Part shown: positions 22,992 to 26,082 of the stretch, one piece after another
How the letters are laid out: the number at the start of each line of letters is the position of its first letter
How positions within the stretch are numbered: the stretch's first letter is position 1
DNA from: a virus
IMG/VR virus record: IMGVR_UViG_3300036944_000511
Location: 1 to 26,082 of that record
Strand: one strand, 5' to 3'
DNA length: 26,082 nt
Program-made: the position numbers and the translations under genes
Notes under the pieces: model-generated
The model's database searches: none
The model's input: only the letters and a program-made list of their open reading frames with translations
What the model was told of the DNA's origin: nothing

Positions 22992-23002
22992 GGAACGAGC
23001 GG
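22970..23002 (-). terminator. Intrinsic terminator after the 70-aa gene
   Basis: In the minus strand CCGCTCG pairs with CGGGCGG (seven pairs, one G-U) around a 14-base loop and is followed by TTTTG. It lies 21 bases after the stop of the 70-residue gene, suggesting termination or attenuation before the structural operon. Confidence 0.5.
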
Positions 23003-23022
23003 CCAAGCTGTGTCGGGCTGCT

Positions 23023-23235
23023 TTAGCCGTCCAGGTTCTTGTCAGACTTGCGCTGGACAGCCTCGGGAACCTTGCCCTTGATGACTTCCTCACGCTCGGC
23101 TTCGTCAGCCTGAGCCTGTGCGACGTTGTGCTTGTGGTTCTCTTCGTCAATGCGACGCATCTGGCGGTTCGCATCGTTGTCGAGATTGCGGGCGTCGTAT
23201 TCGCCGTCGTGCGGATTGGGGGCCTTGGTGGTCAT
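23023..23235 (-). CDS. Highly charged small protein (70 aa)
   Basis: ATG 23235 has GGAG six bases upstream. The protein is almost wholly helical and charged (NDANRQMRRIDEENHKHN, then ADEAEREEVIKGKVPEAVQ). It lacks hydrophobic core residues, which suggests a coiled coil or a disordered peptide. It stands as a single-gene unit between terminators at 23.3-23.4 kb and 22.97 kb. No family is recognised. It could be an abundant small virion or regulatory protein. Confidence 0.65.
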   Translation of the reverse strand: MTTKAPNPHDGEYDARNLDNDANRQMRRIDEENHKHNVAQAQADEAEREEVIKGKVPEAVQRKSDKNLDG

Positions 23236-23297
23236 TGCGGATCTCCTGACAGGGAGGCTGGATAACGCATCTGGGGTCGGATGGTTGCCCCAAAGAG

Positions 23298-23332
23298 AAA
23301 GCCCCTCGTCCGGTTAGGGAGCGAGGGGCTTT
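23298..23332. terminator. Bidirectional intrinsic terminator
   Basis: The arms AAAGCCCCTCG (23298-23308) and CGAGGGGCTTT (23322-23332) are perfect 11-bp inverted repeats around a 13-base loop. Minus-strand continuation is T-rich (CTTTCTCTTT), and the plus side reads TTTGTATT, so both directions can terminate. Confidence 0.75.
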
Positions 23333-23370
23333 GTATTAGCGTCCACCCCTGAACGCATAAGCATCATACG

Positions 23371-23404
23371 AAAAACCCTCCGACACTGCAATAGCATCGG
23401 AGGG
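23371..23404 (-). terminator. Intrinsic terminator of the right-hand cluster
   Basis: On the minus strand CCCTCCGA pairs with TCGGAGGG over a 13-base loop and is followed directly by TTTTT. This is a textbook rho-independent terminator for leftward transcripts from the small-gene cluster. The remaining bases between 23405 and 23460 hold no gene that I can see. Confidence 0.8.
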
Positions 23405-23460
23405 CTGTATGGCGCTTTGGCAAAAGGCTCGAAGACCAACGCCGTCTCAACTCATTCCAA

Positions 23461-23625
23461 CTACAACACCCCCGCCCTCTGCGCAACCCACAACGCGGCG
23501 AAGAGGACGACAACAGCCTGGATTAGTCGCTTGATGCGAACATCACCGAGCGGGATCAGGTCTATGGCGTAAAGAACGAGCGCCAGGACCACGAGGGCGA
23601 TTAGGAAGGTGAGGAGGAGGGTCAT
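23461..23625 (-). CDS. Two-helix small membrane protein (54 aa)
   Basis: The 54-residue product has two hydrophobic helices (LLLTFLIALVVLALVLYAI and IQAVVVLFAALWVAQ) joined by a short loop with DLIPLGDVRIKR. That layout, two helices around an L-P-x turn and a basic residue pair, recalls a common family of small phage membrane proteins of unknown function. ATG 23625 overlaps the stop of the 27-codon gene (ATGA). It is the last gene before the terminators. Antiholin-like or superinfection roles are possible but unsupported. Confidence 0.7.
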   Translation of the reverse strand: MTLLLTFLIALVVLALVLYAIDLIPLGDVRIKRLIQAVVVLFAALWVAQRAGVL

Positions 23626-23705
23626 TTACGAGAGCTTTCCCAAATTGTCCAAATCAACCAACACACGCAGGCCGAAAGAGCAAGCATAACAGATACAAAA
23701 ATCAT
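23622..23705 (-). CDS. Single-helix membrane microprotein (27 aa)
   Basis: The 27-codon frame starts at ATG 23705 (TGATG overlap with the preceding stop, GGAGAGAAG just upstream) and ends in an ATGA overlap with the next gene. Residues 2-22 are almost entirely hydrophobic (IFVSVMLALSACVCWLIW), with a C-terminal ESSRK. The sequence LALSAC could also be read as a lipobox. Coupling on both sides and the strong ribosome site support a real gene. Confidence 0.6.
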   Translation of the reverse strand: MIFVSVMLALSACVCWLIWTIWESSRK

Positions 23706-23989
23706 CACTTCTCTCCGTCAGCGTTTGGCGTGGGGGTTGGTTCCAGAATGGTGTCGATCATCAAAGGCCAAACGGCCTCTGGCGCGTGGTCTACGGTGCT
23801 TTTGTCGTTTTGCCACGCATGGTTATTGGCGCGGTGCCACAAATCAGGCTCTACAGACCGCACAGCCATCAGCACGGCGCGGCAATAGCCTCGGATCGTT
23901 TCTCTGTCGGCGTCGCGCATGGTGTCCCATTCGCAACCGAAGTGGCCAGCCAAAGCCCTAGCCGCGCGTTCAAGGGTCGGGTTGGTCAT
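23705..23989 (-). CDS. Hypothetical protein (94 aa)
   Basis: ATG 23989 (MTNPTLERAARAL) is chosen. It lies one base after the upstream stop and has GAGGTG before it, whereas the longer frame to 24043 overlaps that gene. It contains an N-terminal helix, GHFGCEWDTMRDADRETIRGY and a second half with DLWHRANNHAWQND. The W/D-rich ERAARALxxxxG..W....D..R..YR..ARA pattern resembles small phage proteins with no assigned function. Confidence 0.65.
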   Translation of the reverse strand: MTNPTLERAARALAGHFGCEWDTMRDADRETIRGYCRAVLMAVRSVEPDLWHRANNHAWQNDKSTVDHAPEAVWPLMIDTILEPTPTPNADGEK

Positions 23990-23990
23990 T

Positions 23991-24188
23991 TCACCACCTC
24001 GGAGCATTTGCGATAAGGATTTCGACGGCTGCGGATCTTCCAACGCTCTGAGACGAGGCGAACAGGTCCAGCTTGAGAAGCGTGTCTTGGTCTAACCAGA
24101 GTTCGCACCTCACCTCCCCCGCCTCCTTCCTGCGCAGGCGTTCGGCGCGTTTGTTAGCCGTCTCTGCGGCGCGGCGGGAGGGGGTCAT
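23991..24188 (-). CDS. Ribbon-helix-helix-like small DNA-binding protein
   Basis: The 65-residue protein has a basic N-terminal arm (SRRAAETANKRAERLRRK), then a strand (VRCELWLD) and two helices (QDTLLKLDLFASS and SRSAAVEILIANA-like, read as GRSAAVEILIAN). This is the order of Arc/CopG/MetJ-type ribbon-helix-helix proteins, which bind operators as dimers. Good GGAG eight bases before ATG 24188, which overlaps the upstream stop. It is a likely transcriptional regulator of phage genes, though no target is visible. Confidence 0.6.
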   Translation of the reverse strand: MTPSRRAAETANKRAERLRRKEAGEVRCELWLDQDTLLKLDLFASSQSVGRSAAVEILIANAPRW

Positions 24189-24409
24189 GCGTTATTCTCC
24201 ATCAAATACGCCAGATCGTAAGCGGCCTGGATGCGCTGGTCTCTGTCAGCCATGTCCGGTGCGAAAAGATCCGATTGAATCAGAAGGTTTGTCATCCTCC
24301 TCAGCTTAGCTTCGTGGGACAGACTTCCAAGCGGCGGCAATCCACGCCCCTCTCGAATGTCAGCTACAGCACCTTGCGTCATGCCTTTCGGCCAGCCATG
24401 GACGTTCAC
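24185..24409 (-). CDS. Hypothetical protein (74 aa)
   Basis: GTG 24409 is preferred because it forms a GTGA overlap with the upstream stop. ATG 24433 in the same frame would add eight residues and lacks a ribosome site. The product begins NVHGWPKGMTQGAVADIREGRG-like (read as NVHGWPKGM, then QGAVADIREG) and ends in a helical section AAYDLAYLMENNA. No family is recognised. Confidence 0.55.
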   Translation of the reverse strand: MNVHGWPKGMTQGAVADIREGRGLPPLGSLSHEAKLRRMTNLLIQSDLFAPDMADRDQRIQAAYDLAYLMENNA

Positions 24410-24651
24410 AACCCAACTCTTTCCTTGAGCCATTCGTGATAGGTCTGCGTCATGCCTACCGTGCCAATGCACCAGCAGGGCCAGACGTAGCCAAGAGCAT
24501 CTGTGCGGGCCTTCCACTCCACGACGTGCTTCTCGCACCAGTCCATGAAGGCGCGCTGCTCTTGCGTGGTCCAATCAGGACGCGGACCCATTTCAAAGCC
24601 GGTATCCTTCTCGTAGCATTTGACGATTGTTTGCGGATCATCCTTCGCCAT
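24406..24651 (-). CDS. Hypothetical protein (81 aa)
   Basis: The 81 residues are aromatic-rich (six tryptophans), with a helix around QEQRAFMDWCEKHVVEWKA and a WPCWC segment that may bind metal or form disulfides. ATG 24651 overlaps the upstream stop (TGATG), and the end is coupled to the next gene. I do not recognise the family. Confidence 0.6.
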   Translation of the reverse strand: MAKDDPQTIVKCYEKDTGFEMGPRPDWTTQEQRAFMDWCEKHVVEWKARTDALGYVWPCWCIGTVGMTQTYHEWLKERVGL

Positions 24652-24788
24652 CAGTTCATGATCCCGAACTGCTTGGCGCTCAGCTTGTGATCTTGACCGT
24701 TCACCGTGACGATCACCGACTTACCGTTGACCTTGGCGACGACGCCCTTTCCGTAAACGGTGTTTGCTTCTTGTCCAACGATTGCCAT
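24651..24788 (-). CDS. Small beta-barrel-like microprotein (45 aa)
   Basis: The 45-residue frame starts at ATG 24788 with GGAG eight bases upstream and stops in a TGATG overlap. Its sequence alternates strands and glycines (VYGKGVVAKVNGKSVIVTVN, then GQDHKLSAKQFGIMN), suggesting a tiny SH3/KOW-like barrel. It is the first gene after a promoter-like element, so it is probably well expressed. Confidence 0.65.
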   Translation of the reverse strand: MAIVGQEANTVYGKGVVAKVNGKSVIVTVNGQDHKLSAKQFGIMN

Positions 24789-24812
24789 GCCCGTCTCTCC
24801 ATCTGATAACCG

Positions 24813-24841
24813 ACACTATCCACGACCGGTCACGGTGTCAA
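24813..24841 (-). promoter_or_regulatory. Sigma70-type promoter with internal palindrome
   Basis: A perfect TTGACA (24841-24836) lies 17 bases from TAGTGT (24818-24813; three of six), 25 bases before the 45-residue gene. The 8-bp palindrome GACCGGTC (24824-24831) lies between the two boxes, where a repressor such as the nearby HTH protein could bind; the operator role is inference. Confidence 0.5.
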
Positions 24842-24845
24842 CGGG

Positions 24846-25295
24846 TTATTTTCCCGTCAGCTTACGACGCAAAGCCATAGCATCCCACCATGCGTTATGC
24901 TGAACGGCACCTTCCAAATCAGTCGGATAGCAATCTACGTTGTGAACCTCAAATGTCATGCGCGGATAGTCGGCAGAAGCCCAACCGCCATCCGGTCCAG
25001 TTGATAGAGCGCGACAGAAGCGACCCACGTCAACAGGGCTATCAGTGACAATCACTGGCGACTTGTCGGCGCTCATGAACCAGCGCAGAGACCCGCCAAC
25101 CTCGTTCGGGTAAATTGTGCGCGAATAATCTGCTTCGTGGCTGTCCATTAGGGGCAATACGTTTTGGCGGACCCACAGATCCATAGGATCAATGTCAACA
25201 CGAATGTGTATGCTCTCGCCATCTTCTCTCACCATCCCAACGCTCAGAAGCGGTCCATCGTGTCCGTCGAATTCACAATCAACATAATACTTCAT
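24846..25295 (-). CDS. DEDDh 3'-5' exonuclease-like protein
   Basis: The 149 residues carry the DnaQ-like exonuclease signature. Exo I is YYVDCEFDG near the N-terminus (DxE), Exo II is the aspartate in VIVTDSPVDVGRF, and Exo III is HNAWWD (H-x4-D) near the C-terminus. All four acidic residues and the histidine are present, so it should be an active two-metal exonuclease on DNA or RNA. Stand-alone versions of this small size are common in phages. ATG 25295 (TGATG overlap, GAGG seven bases upstream) is preferred to a GTG one codon earlier. Confidence 0.75.
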   Translation of the reverse strand: MKYYVDCEFDGHDGPLLSVGMVREDGESIHIRVDIDPMDLWVRQNVLPLMDSHEADYSRTIYPNEVGGSLRWFMSADKSPVIVTDSPVDVGRFCRALSTGPDGGWASADYPRMTFEVHNVDCYPTDLEGAVQHNAWWDAMALRRKLTGK

Positions 25296-25552
25296 CACCC
25301 CGCCTCCCCTTTCAGGACCTCTGACAGCGCGTCAATCCAATCATCAATATCGATGTCATTGCGAGACACAACCATCTCAGCCAACACCGGCATCAACGCC
25401 AAGCGCATCTCCACCGCCACAGCAGCAGGCCCGCTAGGACCGTGCTTGGCGTAGTTCTGTGCGGTCTTGGGCGATACACGAAGCCAACGCCCTGCGGCCT
25501 GCTGTGTGAGGCCGAGGGTGGTTAGGGCGGCTCGGTATTGGTCGGAGTTCAT
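25295..25552 (-). CDS. Cro/XRE-type helix-turn-helix regulator
   Basis: The 85 residues start MNSDQYRAALTTLGLTQQAA and continue with GRWLRVSPKTAQNYAKHGPS, a helix-turn-helix layout shared with small phage and plasmid Cro-like proteins (M-x-x-x-Q-Y-R-x-A-L-x-x-L-G-L-T/S-Q). The C-terminal half is helical and acidic. ATG 25552 matches the family start. A GTG at 25567 in frame would add five residues. It probably represses a phage promoter. Coupled to the exonuclease gene by TGATG. Confidence 0.65.
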   Translation of the reverse strand: MNSDQYRAALTTLGLTQQAAGRWLRVSPKTAQNYAKHGPSGPAAVAVEMRLALMPVLAEMVVSRNDIDIDDWIDALSEVLKGEAG

Positions 25553-25648
25553 CTGTGTGCTATTCACTTATTTTGAGCGCGCAAGAAAATTGTGCGTCTA
25601 TCGAGGGCTTTGGCGGCTTGGGCCAGCGTAGCAAAACCAACCGCCGCA

Positions 25649-25954
25649 TCATTCGGGCTCCATAAGCAGCCACTGCTGCGCCTTGTAGCGCCATTGTCCC
25701 GCGTCCTTGCCGAAGACCGTCTTTCCTTCTGGCGCATCCGTCAAATCCTTAAGCGCGGCGATGATCTGCGTGGCCGCGCTCAATCTGTCGCCGATGATCT
25801 GGGGCAAGTCAGACAGCATGGGCTTTTCACCCACGCCCGACCGAATTCTTAGGTCTGCCGTAGCTAGAAAAAGGGCGTCCGTTGCCCGGTGCGGATCGGT
25901 TACCCAATCGCACGGCTGAGCCAGACAGAGCGGACAAGATTCTTTCTCGTTCAT
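25649..25954 (-). CDS. Hypothetical protein with N-terminal CPLC motif
   Basis: ATG 25954 has AGGAGC six bases upstream. The 101 residues begin with SCPLCLAQPCDW, a possible partial zinc site. A helical middle follows (IIGDRLSAATQIIAALKDL), and the end is tryptophan-containing (GQWRYKAQQWLLMEPE). No family is recognised. Its first 128 bases are shared with the C-terminal codons of the upstream partial gene in another frame, an unusually long overlap. Confidence 0.6.
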   Translation of the reverse strand: MNEKESCPLCLAQPCDWVTDPHRATDALFLATADLRIRSGVGEKPMLSDLPQIIGDRLSAATQIIAALKDLTDAPEGKTVFGKDAGQWRYKAQQWLLMEPE

Positions 25955-26082
25955 TGCGAAGCTCCTGTTCGCGGTGGCTGGCTAGGTTAACCAAGCCAAG
26001 TCGGAGGGATGAGGCGACAAGATGCAGCGTGTCAGGGTCGTCGCTGTCTTGGATGGCCTCTGCTAGTTCGGAGAGCAGCCCC
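25827..26082 (-). CDS. Partial hypothetical protein, 5' end outside the window
   Basis: Reading leftward from the window edge, this is the only open minus-strand frame. It gives LLSELAEAIQDSDD, LVASSLRLGLVNLASHREQE and a helical ERERILSALSG, then low-complexity basic sequence to a TGA at 25829-25827. The first 45 residues look genuine. The last 40 overlap the next gene and look like read-through, so the C-terminus is either overlapping or altered by a frameshift. No family is recognised. Confidence 0.45.
   Translation of the reverse strand, partial: GLLSELAEAIQDSDDPDTLHLVASSLRLGLVNLASHREQELRNERERILSALSGSAVRLGNRSAPGNGRPFSSYGRPKNSVGRG

Noticed and set aside
25560-25649. 29-codon frame starting in a TGATG overlap between the CPLC gene and the HTH gene
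   Set aside because: The overlap is suggestive, but the encoded sequence is poor and another frame of the same gap (ending ALDRRTIFLRAQNK) looks equally protein-like, so no choice is supported.
1-26082. Integrase, tRNA, CRISPR array, insertion sequence or attachment site
   Set aside because: I looked for these and saw no tyrosine/serine recombinase motifs, cloverleaf sequences, spaced repeats or transposase genes, so lysogeny cannot be judged from this window.

Overview
This window is one contiguous piece of a tailed-phage genome, or of a prophage with no integration genes in view. It looks like a short-tailed (podovirus-type) phage. The gene set supports this: a large P22/Gp1-like portal, a DUF5309/SU10-type major capsid protein, an SU10/gp4-type adaptor, a P22 gp10-like tail hub, a trio of ejection (internal virion) proteins and a beta-helix tailspike, with no tape measure, sheath or tail tube. 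By eye the base composition is roughly 58-60% GC, with abundant Ala/Arg and GTG/TTG starts. This fits an alphaproteobacterial host (Caulobacter/Brevundimonas/Sphingomonas-like), but the host is an inference only.

Layout. Positions 1-926 carry three rightward genes, the last with a Lar-type zinc domain. They meet the end of the leftward late operon stop-to-stop at 923-926. From about 23.2 kb down to 0.92 kb nearly everything is on the minus strand, in tightly coupled genes joined by ATGA/TGATG/GTGA overlaps. In transcription order these are: a small charged protein (23.2), two beta-rich putative virion proteins (22.9-22.1), an HNH endonuclease (21.9) and the large terminase (21.3). Next come a small zinc protein, portal, two small proteins, scaffold, capsid, adaptor region, tail fibre-like and Ig-like proteins, tail hub, three ejection-type proteins and the tailspike. 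The operon ends with two tiny proline-rich genes and a lysis cassette (membrane proteins, holin candidate, GH19-type endolysin, spanin-like pair).

To the right, 23.46-26.08 kb holds another leftward cluster of small early/regulatory genes. It includes a Cro-like HTH protein, a DEDDh exonuclease, a ribbon-helix-helix-like protein and several microproteins. Two hairpin terminators (23.30-23.40 kb) insulate it from the late operon.

The most interesting structure is at the terminase. A free-standing HNH gene sits directly upstream of it, and on the far side of the HNH gene is a 22-codon relic of a second, diverged terminase N-terminus. The HNH therefore appears to have landed inside the terminase 5' end, and the start of the gene was replaced by a foreign version. 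A second, unrelated HNH gene is wedged in reverse orientation between the two spanin-like genes. Several genes shorter than 60 codons, called here from start/stop overlaps, are also described.
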